Assembly: GCF_902148845.1 (NCBI RefSeq)
Contig: NC_043754.1
Location: 23,774,431 to 23,838,430, forward strand
Direction of reading: 5' to 3'
DNA from: Salarias fasciatus
Taxonomy: Eukaryota > Chordata > Actinopteri > Blenniiformes > Blenniidae
Length of the DNA stretch: 64,000 nt
A program made the position numbers and the translations under genes. Under the pieces are notes generated by a model. The model saw nothing but the letters and a program-made list of their open reading frames with translations, was not told the DNA's origin and did not search any database. This document shows positions 35,071 to 46,739 of the stretch, one piece after another; the stretch's first letter is position 1, and every line of letters starts with the position of its first letter.

Positions 35071-35586
35071 GGTAACACTTTATAATAAGTGCACACTATA
35101 AAGTATTAGTAAATCATTGATAAAGTATTTGTAACTGATCAACTCACTATTAATTAAACATTTACAAAGTATTCTTTGACATTAGTTAAGCATTTATAAG
35201 TACATAAGTAGATGCCTCACTACATATGTATAGGCACATATCTAGTGTCTTTATAAACATTAGTTAAGGGTTTTTTAATCCTTAATAAATTATTTAAAAT
35301 ACATTCATAATTGATGATAAACTATTTATAAGCGCAGAATAAGGGGTTCATACAATTATAACTATAAGGTAATTAATGTGTTTGTAAACATCAAATTAAG
35401 CATTGACATATGCTTAATTAAGGCTTAGTTAATGCGTATTGTGTTTGAACAGATTACACATGTTGTTAACAACGAATGTAATGTTAAGTCTGTTGTAAAT
35501 CCTTCACAAATCATAATTTAACTATTAACTAATGATTTATTAAAACTTGCTTTCGGTTCAATAGGATTTGCAAAAGTGTTCTAAAT

Positions 35587-36864
35587 CAGGGGTTCTTAAT
35601 TTCCAATTACAAAGTGCCCAATTTTCCAAGTACAAAGTGATCTGGGGCCCATTTTAATATGAGCATTTTCATTTAAATTGAATCAAGTCTAGGTTGAATT
35701 GTAATCAATAATTAAATCAAGTCCACTTACAGTTTAACAGGCTAAAACCTTGTAAAATGAATGATATAATGCACTGTGATCATCTCAAAGACATTTATAT
35801 CATGTATGTATACCTGCACATACAACAACAGTAAAAGTTCTTACTTTGCGCAACAAGTCTAGCTACGAGGTAGCTGGCTTTTAAAGCACATTTAGAGTCA
35901 CCAGTCAGTGACACAATGGATCTTTTCTGCATCTGTAGCCCACTTTCCTTTCTCTTAAAAAACTCCACCGGCTTTCCAACTAGTGTCGGATGTTTGGTTT
36001 CCAGATGCCGCCTTAATTTTGAAGGTTTCAGTGCTTCCTTGGCTAGCATGACGCCACATTCAACACATTGGGCTCTCGGCTCCATAGATATATATAGAAA
36101 CACTAGATGGCTCATGCGCGCTGTAACCCAATGGGGACTAACGTCGTCACATGGCGGCCATCTTGGTACAGGGCCGCTTACTCAGTCATCACATTAATGT
36201 CAATTGAGCGTCAACTTTGAAATAGCTATAGATTGCTCAATGTTCAATTGATTTTCAAACGACTTGGTTTGTTACAAACGTCAGACATGTAGGCATTTAA
36301 CTGCATGCAAAAAGAAAAGTTGTGATATTAAAATTTAGTCTGCATCATAGCAACGTAACGTTAGTAATGAATCAAACTGTAAATCCATGAGGAATTCAGT
36401 GAGTTCAGTATTTTAATTAGTGTAAATCACTCACCTTCCCTTAGATTACACAGAGCGCCCCAGAGTGGTCCACTGTCCTAAGATGACCGCCAGTGAACGA
36501 CGTTGCTGACTCCGCCTTCAGGCATCTAGTTTTTATATGATATCTATGCTCGGCTCTGCCTCGCTACCACAAAGCCCAGTTTTATAAAATCAGGGTTATC
36601 CTCGTGCACAAATTTCGCCTTTGAGGAGGGGGGAGCATCACTTCGATTTTCGTATTTTCGCTTTAGAAACTTCTCCATATCTTCTGTCAAAACTTTGCAC
36701 TGGCTTCTTCTTCTGCTGCTTATTGGAGCGTGTTCAACAACTGAATGACATCTCACTGCCACCAAGTGGTGGAGAGTTGCATTGCAGTCCCGCGGCCCTC
36801 GCTACCCACAAGTGAAGAACCGAAAATCTTTCGCGGCCCAGTAGATGGCGCTCGCAGCCCACTG
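35587..36864 (-). mobile_element. hAT-type transposon remnant with BED zinc finger
   Basis: Begins CAGGGGTTCTTAA and ends CCCACTG, with an 8-base target duplication TTCTAAAT at 35579-35586 and 36865-36872. On the minus strand two coding pieces are seen. About 36765-36557 encodes an N-terminal part (MEKFLKRKYENRSD, NPDFIKLGF). About 36074-35820 encodes a BED-type finger (C-V-E-C ... H-L-E-T-K-H) followed by KPVEFFKRK. These fit the ZBED/SCAND3-like hAT group. The catalytic region is absent, so it is an internally deleted copy; a MITE splits the coding part. Confidence 0.85.
36083..36548. mobile_element. MITE nested in the hAT transposase remnant, 466 bp
   Basis: An 8-base duplication CTCGGCTC flanks it at 36075-36082 and 36549-36556. 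Ends are imperfect inverted repeats of about 27 bases, CATAGATAT ... ACTAGATG. It interrupts the hAT frame between the N-terminal piece and the BED finger. The 8-base duplication again suggests hAT-type mobilisation. Confidence 0.85.
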
Positions 36865-37441
36865 TTCTAAATAATGAACAACACATGTTATTCTGCGCTT
36901 ATAAATAGTTTATCATCAATTATGAATGCATTTTAAATAATTTATTAAGGATTAAAAAACCCTTAACTCATGTTTATAAAGTGACTAGATATGTGCCGAT
37001 ACATATTTGGCATCTACTTATGTGCTTATAAATGCTTAACTAATGTCAAAGAATGCTTTGTAAATGTTTAATTTATAGTGAGTTGATCACTTACAAATAC
37101 TTTATTAATGATTTACTAATGCTTTATAGTGTGCACTTATCATAAAGTGTTACCCAAAATTCTGTTCACACATGGTGCCTTAAAAAAGTATCTTGAATCA
37201 TTTTGAATTTGATGATGGTGAGAATGCCGATATGCATGAATATGAATGAGCACACGTGGCAACTTTTACTGGGATTTCAATCATGATTTGACTTTTGTCA
37301 TAGTTGAGTCAGAAACAATGAAGAAAAAAAAACTACTAATGATTTAACTTGAATCAATAAATTGAAGTCAGCTCTGTATGTTTGAAATGTTAACATAAAG
37401 CAGTAACCTGATGCCTCTTGACTGGTCCAACTCTGCCCCTG

Positions 37442-37513
37442 CAGTGGATACCTGCAAATGCCAGCTGCTCTGAACGGGTCTCAGTCAGGTTAAAAGAAAG
37501 CATTTTGAAACAG
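37442..37513 (+). other. Exon-like segment of unknown gene
   Basis: An acceptor-like ctctgcccctgcag precedes an open stretch that ends in CAG followed by gtaagg. A second open stretch near 37740-37793 follows a ttctgttccag acceptor and ends in a stop, with AATAAA at about 37852. I recognise no protein family. It could be the end of a small gene, a lncRNA or chance. Confidence 0.2.
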
Positions 37514-38258
37514 GTAAGGAAGAGACCATTCTGTAAAGTCACCATAAAGCAAAAAAGAGAAAGAAACAGGATTTACAACTCTGTTAGATTTATTTTGCTG
37601 CTTAGCTTCAACATTTCAGAATGTAATTTTCTTTATAAATCTTGTGTTATAGTCTTTAAAGAGGACCACATATACGGGTGTAAAGACATTTTCGCTGAAA
37701 TGTTTACTATTCTAGTACCACTTCCTTCTGTTCCAGCAGAGCATCCTGTCCTGTATTTAACTCCACAGCATCACAACTGTCTGAACCGATGAAACACTGA
37801 CATCTTGTGATCTCCGCTGCACAACAAAACTTCATCTCTGCTTGACTTACAATAAAAGAAAAAAAAATTTTTAGAGCAGCTGTATGGACAACACAGAGAC
37901 GATAAGTTGACTGATGCAGAAAGTCTGCTGTTGTCTTGGCTTACAGCATGAACATTGAATTTTGATTCTGTATGGAGATTTTAGGAGATTTTATATCAGA
38001 TGCATTTTCTCCAGTTTGATCAGTGACAGGGAACATTTGTCTCCCTATATTGTCCTGATAAAGCTCAGTGTTCGCCACAACCATAAATTAGAAAAATTAG
38101 GTGCAGATGATGGATTGCAATGACAAAAACAATTGCTAAAATAAAATAGGCTAAAATATATATATATTTTTAGGAGAAATGTACTAAAAGCACCAAAGAT
38201 ATTGTTTAATATCAGCACATCATTGTGTGACAAAGCATCAGTTGCGTTGCGTGGGTCT

Positions 38259-40994
38259 TCAGATTTTCTTGTAGACGTAGGCGGCGCCAGATATGTAGCC
38301 AGTTCCCGACGTTGCCTTCTCCCAGTTTTCCACCAGAGTAACTGCTACTTTTGTCCAAAGCCTCTCTTCCTCCATCCTCTCTATTTCATGCTCCAGATCA
38401 GCTTTGTATTGAAGGTTATCTGCACCGTCTCTGGAGGTCATGCAAACATAGCCACCTAGTGGACACACGAGGAAAAACATTTCACTGTGAGTTGGAGACA
38501 GATCCCAGGCAAATCCACAAGTCTTTAACCTGCAGTTTCTGTGTTTTAAAATGTGCATTTATCATATTAATTTAGAGGATTAAAACAGTATTAAAACCAT
38601 AAAAACCACAGTAAAAAAAAATGTTTTCAAAAAGGCGTTTCATCTGTAAAATGGTAAAATACATGCGATTATGGTGTCTAATACTAATATTTGACACCAA
38701 ACATTTGACGTCCTTGAGGATAACATTCACTGTTGATTCAGCAATTTCACTGTTCATATGAACATTTGTAATCAGGGAGGTGGTTGAGTGGTAAACTCTG
38801 TCGCCACACCGCAGCGTGGCGTTACCATGGCCTCCCTGTGTTGGATTAAATTCATCATAAATGTGTGTCTGCAAGCGGGGCTGTAATCTGCCTTTGACTA
38901 TGTTGAGAAGAGAATACCTCAGGAACATGCAACCCTAACTTGGATAAAGTGAATATCCAAGATATTGATCATGTTGGATCATGTAAACTAGAGGTGGTGC
39001 CACATAAAGAAAAAAGAAAGAAAGAAAGAAAAAACTAGGCCAGGTGTTGGAAAGGGTCAAAATTTGTACTGTTGCACTTTGTTCTGACTGATAACGATAA
39101 TTCAAGCTACTTTCTTATGACTTGGAGAAAAGTACATTCAGGAACTAGATGAACTAAAGAAATCTGCAAGGCTTGAACCCTCGAAGTGAAAGTGAAAAGG
39201 TCACCCAGCATGCATTATTAGAAGAACTGCTTTTGGACAAAATGCTCTGTCTGTGAAGGTCAGTAAGATCTGGAACAGTCTCCCCCTCACTGTCAGAGAA
39301 TGCTCCACTTTTCCTCTTTTCAGAGCTCAGCTCAAAGTGTGGCTTAAAGCAAACCAGTCTTGTAATCACTGCTTCTATTTTTAACATGTTTTCTTTTGTA
39401 CTAATTGTGTTCCTTTTTTCTCATATCTGCCTAGGGACTACGGATGTAAATTAGCCTTGTGGCTATAATCCGGCATATTTACGCCTGTTTTGTTTTGGCA
39501 ATGCAGATCTTTATTAATGTGCACTGTCCCTATCAAATAAATAAATAAATAAATAAAATAAAAATTATCTGCATTTAATAATGGCAAAGGTTCACCTAAA
39601 GTGTTGCATGTGGCCCGCGGTATGGCCCGGTTCTGTTTCAGAACAGACTCTGATCAAATGTTTCAATTTACTAATTCTAACCGGGATAACTTTAATCTGT
39701 GTGAAGCCATTTGAGAACAGATTCTTTACCTGGCTTGCAGACGTCGCAGAGCTCTCTGATAACCGACACTGGAACATGGCCGACACTGAGCGCTCCAGCA
39801 ATCACCACCACATCGAATGATTCTGTCAAAATAAAAGAAGCTTATAAAAAATCAAATTTTGCCCTGTTTGTTTTTTTATGTTTGTTTTTCTTTTTCCTCA
39901 CGGATCCTTCTTTCACAGCCACTTTATGTGTCTGCACAATTATGCTAACATAACACCAATAAATTTGATAATATATGTGAATGTTGCAAAGTTTCGGCTG
40001 CCACGTCTGCTGAAATCAAGGTTGGAGATAAGCGGCACAAACAAAACACTGCAGCTCTTCTTATCCCAGTCTGACCACAGCAGCACTTTCACAAACTTTC
40101 ACACCTTTTTCTACAGGCAGTGGCTGCACTCCCAAGATGCACTGCTTGAGATCTTGGTAGATTCCCAACTTCCTGGCCTTCTCCAACATCGCTGTGCTTC
40201 CATCAATTCCCACGAAGCTTTTAAAACCATCAGCCATCAACTGAAAAACACAGACACCGTGGATTTATTCGATTCACTGAGGTAAAATACAGGATAAAGA
40301 GATAAATTAATAAAACCGCAAACATGACTATATTTGAAAATGGTTCCAGAAATAATAACAACTATTATTATCATTATTTTAGTTTGATTCTTTTTTGTGC
40401 AAACTGTGATGCTGCTGTGGTATTTACGTGCACAGCGACCCTTCCTGTACCGCAGGCCACGTCCAAGACATCAACCTCTGCACGGTTCCCAACAAAATGG
40501 GTGGAGATGCTGTTTGCTGCTCCTTGAGGCGAATGAAAGTCCATCATACTCATATCCTGAAACACAACCACCAAAAACAAGGCAGATGCTCATATTCTAC
40601 ACTGCATGTTGTATCTGAGCTACCACGATCACAAAGCATGATCGTTTCATGCTGTGTAAGCTAAATTATCATTTTGTCACTCATCCACACAAGCAGACAC
40701 AAGGGGGAACATGCAAACTCTACTCAGAAAGGCTTTGCAATACAGATTGAGTCAGTTAACAGTAGTCACTGGATCATTTCTACAGTTTTCTCAGTGATAA
40801 TGCAGAATAATGAGTGTCTTCTGAAGAGATTCCAGATATCCTCAGTCGAGCAGCGTGAGCAGTTCCACTACCTGATCGTAGGTCTCGGCCCAAATGTTGT
40901 AGAAGGCAAGTTTTTCGTTGACCGGCTCGCTCTTGTGAACTGAGTGAAGCACTTGCCTTGCATTTTCAAAAGTTCTTGGCATTACTGAATCCAT
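38259..40994 (-). CDS. mettl27: METTL27-like methyltransferase, copy 1, 225 aa
   Basis: Five coding exons on minus: 40872-40994, 40428-40556, 40105-40240, 39730-39822 and 38259-38455. All have GT donors and AG acceptors, and frames join in phases 0, 0, 1 and 1. The protein is a class I SAM-dependent methyltransferase of the WBSCR27/METTL27 family. Motif I reads VLDVACGTG, the acidic motif II is VGIDGS, and the central SFDVVVIAGALSVGHVP strand follows. The C-terminal part (GGYVCMTSR ... GYISGAAYVYKKI) is typical of the family. After motif I the usual G-L-[ML]-A-K-Q is Gly-Arg-Val-Ala-Val-His, so this copy is the most divergent of the three. The substrate is unknown to me. It lies about 5 kb from the claudin cluster, as METTL27 lies near CLDN3/CLDN4 in mammals. 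Confidence 0.9.
39150..39560 (+). mobile_element. LINE 3'-end fragment in an intron of METTL27-like copy 1
   Basis: Contains a block coding WNSLPLTVRECSTFPLFRA, typical of the C-terminus of fish LINEs, followed by an untranslated tail ending in (AAAT)n near 39535-39560. It lies inside the last intron, opposite to the host gene. Confidence 0.65.
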
Positions 40995-40999
40995 CTGTT

Positions 41000-42550
41000 G
41001 AGATACGAGATCAACCCAAAAACCACAGAGGAAAAAATGAAGAACACTTGATCAGCACTTAATTTTAGGATCACAATGTTTGATCCAAAATGGTCACTCT
41101 AAAAAAAAAAAAGTTGTCATCGACTTGGCTTCATTTTTGGTTTTCTCACTTCTACATTTCCCTTTTGTGGTCTTCTTCTCCTTCTTTTCTGTTCAAGTAT
41201 GTCTCGTGGATTTAAACTGGTTATTTGTATGAGTCTTTAAGGCTATGGGACTCAAGGAGAATCTGGATACTTATGCTGTCTTTTTTATAAATGCCTTTCC
41301 TTTTTTATTCAGAATTTCTTTTCCCTGAATTCTGACTTAAATCTTAGAATTCAGTGTTTTTTTTTTTTGACTCAATACCAGGTGACAGTGACATTTTTGG
41401 CCTGTTTCAGATTAAACTTGTCTGGAAGTTCAGCTCAGTTTCATTGGACACTAACAGTGATCTACAGCAGTCAATCCACTCAGTCTGAATTCTGATTTAA
41501 AAAAAAGAAGAAAGAATTAATTTTACAAGACTTTTTTTAACATGGTCCTAATCCTTTTATATGGCCCTTTAATCCACTTTCATCGACCCTGCTGAAGTCC
41601 ACCTGTAATCCAGTCCAGTGTGTGTTGAGATTTACTCTGCTGTTGAATGACATTAGATCTCAGAGAAATCATATCTCTTAAAATAGCAGGGTGATTACCA
41701 ATAAAAATATGCACCGATTATTAGAAATGCTGCAGTTAAAGATTTGGAAAGAAAGCATACTATGTCATCTGTAATAAATAACTTGGATATTGGAGCCATT
41801 ATTTATAATAACATTTTCCCAATCATCTAATGAGTTGACTTAACTTGAATGAGTAGCATTTTTTATATTGCATTAATATTGCATTAATACATGAACATTC
41901 TTGGAGCTACTTCTGGGATTTTTTTTTTTTTTTTTTTTGCTGGTCTTTTTAGAGTACAGCTTTACTTTATTAATCCCAAACTGGAAAATTCCAGTTTTGT
42001 GCAATAAGATGACATAATAATTTTATTTTACTTTGAATCATTATCATGAGGGGTTGCTATCTTCTTTCTGGAATGTTCTATAGTCAACTATAAATTGTAA
42101 AACGTACCCTGGTGTCCAGGACTTTAAATCTTCTCAGAACACTTTAGGAGCTGAAAGTTTAAAAGTTGTAGTATCATGCTCATTCTCACCTTCTCCAGTC
42201 GTTGAGGTGTATCGCTTCAGTTTGCAGGGATTATCTTTCTTCCACTGAACGTCGAGTCGGAGAGTTATCTGATGCTGGTCAAACATTATACAGCCAACCC
42301 TCTCTACTTATAGGCTCACTTCGTTGTGAAATTGATATATTTTACCCTTCAAAGTTCATGGCACAGTGTGAAGCATGTCCACGTGTCAAGCTCAGTGACT
42401 TGTGTCAAAGTTCACGACCCTCCATGTCACTGTCCTCCAATCAGTGTAGGATGTTCCTTTTTATTACAACAGACATTTTCTAGTGCAGGGTCATGTAGGA
42501 GTATTTCTTTGCAATGAGAAAATGCTATTGAATGGAAATGTTGTAAGACA
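41000..42550. other. Upstream region of METTL27-like copy 1, no gene
   Basis: AT-rich with homopolymer runs and no recognised exon. A stretch around 41935-42010 (tttactttattaatcccaaa) resembles a common fish repeat. Confidence 0.4.
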
Positions 42551-42554
42551 AGGA

Positions 42555-43142
42555 CCGCAGGATTTCATCTCTGTTTTTTGCAGATGATGTTGTCCTGTTG
42601 GCTTCATCAAACCCGGGCCTACAGAATGCACTGGGGTGGTTCGCAGCCGAGTGTGAACCGACAGGGATGAGGATCAGCACCTCCCAATCCAAGGCCATGG
42701 TCCTCGACCGGAAGAGGGTGGTCTGTCCTCTCCAGGTTGGAGGAGAGACTCTGGCCCAAGTGGAGGAGTTTAAGTATCTTGGGGTCTTGTTCACGAGTGA
42801 GGGACGGATGGAGTGTGAGACTGACAGGCAGATCGGTGCAGCGTCTGCAGTGATGCGTTCGTTGTATCGGTGTATTTTGGTGAAGAAGGAGCTGAGCCGA
42901 AAGGCAAGGCTCTCGATTTACTGGTCAATCTATGTTCCCACCCTCACCTATGGTCGTGAGCTTTGGGTCATGACCGAAAGGACAAGATCCCAGATACAAG
43001 CAGCTGAAAGCGGCCGTAGGGTGGCTGGGCGCTCCCTTAGAGATAGGGTGGAGCTCAGTCACCAGGGAGGAGCTCGGAGTAGAGCTGCTACTCCTCCGCA
43101 TTGAGAGGAACCAGCTGAGGTGGCTCGGGTACCTCTTTAAGA
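42555..43142 (+). mobile_element. Rex3-type LINE fragment, plus strand
   Basis: Encodes the second half of the reverse transcriptase region: FADDVVLLASSNPGLQNALG with the catalytic Asp pair kept, then EEFKYLGVLFTSEGRME and WVMTERTRSQIQAAE. The frame changes near 43010-43060, and the fragment stops without a GATG tail, so both ends are missing. Confidence 0.88.
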
Positions 43143-43332
43143 TGGATGTTGCAAGACATCTGATGCACATATTCCTTTATTTTTTTCTAACATAAATAAA
43201 ATAAGGTCTAAAAAGTTGAAAACAATGCATAACCAAGGTTATGAGTTACTTTTCTCTACTGAGTGCTTTTGTTTTGTTCTTTGGTAAACTGATGAAGCAT
43301 TCAAATTGTGAACTGAAGTTAATAATCCTTCC

Positions 43333-43690
43333 ATCCATCCATTCATCCATCCATCTTCCACCACTTATCCAGGACTGGGTCGTGGGGGCAGCAGTCTAAG
43401 CAGAGATGCCCAGACTTCCCTGTCCCCAGACACTTCCTCCAGCTCTTCCGGGAGGATCCCAAGGCGTTCCCAGGCCAGCCGAGAGACAGTCTCTGCAGCT
43501 TGTCCTGGGTCTTCCCCAGGGTCTCGTCCTGGTGGGACGTGACCAGAACACCTCCCCAGGGAGGCGTCCAGGAGGCGTCCTAAAGAGGGGCCCGACCCAC
43601 CTCAGCTGGCTTCTCTCGATGTGGAGGAGTAGCGGCTCTACTCCGAGCTCCTCCCTGGTGACTGAGCTCCTCACCCTATCTCTAAAGGCC
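43333..43690 (-). mobile_element. Rex3-type LINE 3' end, minus strand
   Basis: GATG-type tail at the left (atccatccattcatccatcc from about 43333), then on minus the Rex3 C-terminus (LLLHIERSQLRWVGPLFR, TRPWGRPRTSCRD). It faces the plus-strand Rex3 piece 190 bases to the left, so two separate truncated insertions lie tail to tail. Confidence 0.85.
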
Positions 43691-43822
43691 AGCACGCACT
43701 ACAGGAGCATTGGGCCAAATTTTGCTCCGATCTTCTCCTCCTGATCGAAGCCGACAAGGTCCAATTGTCGGGAGTATGCAAATGAGTTCGGGTCCGATCT
43801 TCCTGTAGTGTGCGGTGTGTTC
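43690..43822. repeat. Small foldback repeat
   Basis: Ends GCACGCACTACAGGA and TCCTGTAGTGTGCGGT are imperfect inverted repeats over about 15 bases. It may be a short MITE inserted next to the Rex3 3' end; no clear target duplication was found. Confidence 0.4.
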
Positions 43823-44203
43823 CGTGGAAGCTCCAGTGCCCGAGCTGTCCCCAGGGGAAGGGAAGAGTGAGGCCGCTTCACCCCCAACACTCAATTAAGA
43901 GAAGAGATTGCCGAGAGGTTAGGAGTGAATCCCTCGACCAGAGGAGACACCATAGCAATACCAGCCATCATTAGAAGGAAGGTGAAAAAAGGGGGTGACT
44001 GCCATCGCAGCCTTCAGAGGGCAAACCTTTGTTGTTCCAACCAACATTGTTGCAAGGCTACCCGCAATGTAGTGTGATGCTGTATAGGCTTGTCCCATAA
44101 TCTTCAAGCTGTATACTCGGCTGTATGCAAACTGCATGCAAGAAGAAAAGAGGAACCAAACCTGGGCTGACACAGGAACATATAACCTTCCGTTTTTGGT
44201 ATA

Positions 44204-45734
44204 CACTACCGGTGAAAAGTTTTAGAACACCCCAATTTACCAGTGTTTTTACTGAAAATTATGCCGTTTAATGTTTCATTGCACTCAGACGTCAAAGCAT
44301 AGTACAAATAAGCAATTGGAGTCAAAAAAGAAATTATGGAATGAATTTATAGACCAAAATGTATTCTAAACTGTTGACTCATCAACAGATATAACAGCTG
44401 AACACACACCTGGCATTCTTTCTAAAATAGAAATCAAATATTCTTCAGAATGTTCTTCCCATGTCTGCTGCAGAAGTTCCCATAAATGCGTGGCACTTGT
44501 GAGTTGCTTTGCTTTCACTCGTCTGACCATTTCATCCCAAACCAGCTCAATGGGGTTTAAGTCTGGAGACTGTGCTGGCATAGCTTGGACTTATATTCTG
44601 GGTCATTATCTTGCTGTAAGATGAACCCCTGACCAACTAGACGCATACCAGAGGGTACTGCATGGCGCTGCAGGATGCTGTGGTAGCCGTTTTGGTTCAG
44701 GGTGCCTCTCAGTCTGAACAAGTCACCAACCCTGGATACAGCAGAACAACCCCAGACCATCACACTCCCTCCATGTTTGACCGTTGAAGCCACACACTGT
44801 GGAAGCATCCTTTCACCTGCTCTACACCGTACAAAGATCCTGCATGATGAACCCAAGATTTCAAATTTTGATTCATCAGTCATTAATACCTTTTTCCAGT
44901 CTTCAGTAGTCCAGTGGCAGTGTTTCTTGACCCAGGCAAGCCTCGTTGTCTTATTCTGACGTCTTAGCAATGGCTTTCTTGCTGCAAGTCGTCCAGTCAA
45001 ACCCGCAGCTCGAAGTCTTCTCTTCACAGTTGAAACAGAGACTTGCTTAGTATGACCACTATTAAGCTGTGCTTGAAGCTGTTGTCCTGTGAGCCGCCTA
45101 TCGCAAACTGTTGACTCTCAGAAACTTGTCCTCTGATTCAGTTGTGGCTTTGGGTCTGCCAGACCTCTTCCTGTCAAAGTTTGCCCCAGTTTCTGACTTC
45201 CTTTTGATGGTGAAGGAAACTGTACCCACTGACACCTTGACTCTCTTTGCAATTTCTCTGTAGGAAAGACCTACATTTTTCAGTGTTATGATTGTCTGTC
45301 TCTCTTCCACTGTTAATTGCCTTTTTCTTGCCATTTCTGTAGCAACACACTACTTTCTGCGCCACAATACTGTTCAACGGATGCTCACGAGGGTATGGTA
45401 CCACATTGTGTTCAAAGTGCTGTAATGCCGACAGAGGGGCTTGTTAGTAATCAAGCAAACTTGGAACACCTGCAGGAATTAGTAGCGCCAGCTTTTTAAG
45501 GCCTGGTCACCCTCCGCTGCTGCAGGACAGCTATTAATTGTTAACCCATTTTGTGTTACTGTTCAGAAATGTACTCTGTTTTTCAGTTTTGGGTAACCGT
45601 ACTTTTTGTTTTACCCTCTGGTAGTTCACCACTTATCATTGTATCATTTCAAGCTACTGATTGGACTTGAGTGACTTGAATTGAAATAAATAACTGGAAA
45701 AATTGGGGTGTTCTAAAACTTTTGACTGGTAGTG
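44204..45734 (-). mobile_element. Tc1-type DNA transposon, broken transposase
   Basis: Terminal inverted repeats of about 36 bases (left CACTACCGGTGAAAAG, right its near-complement) are flanked by TA at 44202-44203 and 45735-45736. On minus the transposase starts at 45334 (MARKRQLTVEERQ) with the paired helix-turn-helix region and a GRPKATTE hook, then runs through a second piece from 45027. All three catalytic residues are visible: D in LMTDESKF, D in LQQDNDPE and E in PIELVWDE. The frame is disrupted near 45100 (a stop after VNSLR territory and a shift) and again near 44580, where about 15 residues before WPAQSPDLN are missing. It is non-functional but fairly young, since both ends are clear. 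Confidence 0.95.
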
Positions 45735-46037
45735 TACATTCTCGAACTGTGCATGCATGAAGGGAACAGTAAGTGCTTCAAGCACCGTCTTCTGGTGCTC
45801 AGTATGGCTGAAATAGAACTTTGCTGAAATAGTCTCTATAGGTGAAAATGATCAGTGTACCTGGAATGTTTTTTTTTTTAAATTAAGCATCTGTTTTTCT
45901 TCTGCACTGTCCAAGTTCACAGAGTAAACTATATAACTCAGAGTATTTTGAACCTGCTTCTATTGCAGTTTCCTCTACGATGAATTCAAATTGAGGAAAC
46001 ATGAAGGTAACGTGAAATGGCGATGAATGAACTTTAA

Positions 46038-46210
46038 TTATATAACACTTTCCCACTGCGTCAGCAAAGTTCAGAGCCCTTAATATTTCAAATCACAAGC
46101 ACGCACGCACCAACGATGATGACTGCCAAGTCTGCCATGCAAAGGTTGGTGTCCTCAAGAAAACTTCAGCTTGCAACCTCATAACTGAAAGGTTGCACAA
46201 TCCACTTTGT
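46038..46210. repeat. Decayed fish repeat, second copy of the 13333-13556 type
   Basis: Has blocks like tataacactttcccactg, gactgccaagtctgccatgc and a cttgcaacctcataactgaa end in the same order as the copy at 13333, including a weak tRNA-like end. Confidence 0.45.
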
Positions 46211-46429
46211 CAACTGAGATTACTTGTCCTGAGATTATCTGTCTTTGTGTGACAAATGAATTCATGCATCTTGTGTTAAACATGCAATAAACTCTGCAAA
46301 CAGCAGACAAAGTTATGTCACCATGTATCACTGCATATTATTAGTGTGTGCAAACCAAAGGCGCGGTTGAAGGTAATCTTTTTGTTATGTAGACATTTGA
46401 CATCTGCTAAATAAATTAAGAGGCTCTGT

Positions 46430-46730
46430 TGCCCTTAATATCAGCTTCTCTTCACTGGCTTCCTGTTCAATCAAGAACAGAATTAAAAATCCTTCACTTA
46501 TGAAGCTCTTAACAACATGGACTCATCATATCTTAAAGAGCTGTTTGTCTCATATTTCCCCTGGAGAACTCTTGGTCCTTAGAGTGCTGCTTACTGGAGG
46601 TTCCTCAGTTTTCTGAAAGTAGAACAGGAGGCAGAGCTTTCAGCTATCAGGCTCCTGTCATGTGGAACCAGCTCCCTCTACTTTCGAGGCTAGGCCGAAG
46701 ACCTTTCTATTAAAGCTATAGGTTTAGACT
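46430..46730 (+). mobile_element. LINE fragment, L2/Rex-like C-terminal end
   Basis: Broken frames read SLHWLPVQSRTELKI, then GGRAFSYQAPVMWNQLPL-like residues, the order seen at the end of L2-like fish LINE polymerases. Several stops are present. Confidence 0.6.
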
Positions 46731-46739
46731 TCTGGGAGA

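Larger units (their letters stand above)
35071..37154. mobile_element. Foldback DNA element with about 280-bp inverted arms
   Basis: The left arm from GGTAACACTTTATAATAAG (35071 to about 35342) pairs with the right arm (about 36885-37154) at roughly nine bases in ten. Removing the hAT insertion leaves about 800 bases. No clear target duplication was seen and there is no transposase of its own, so the family is open. Confidence 0.85.
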
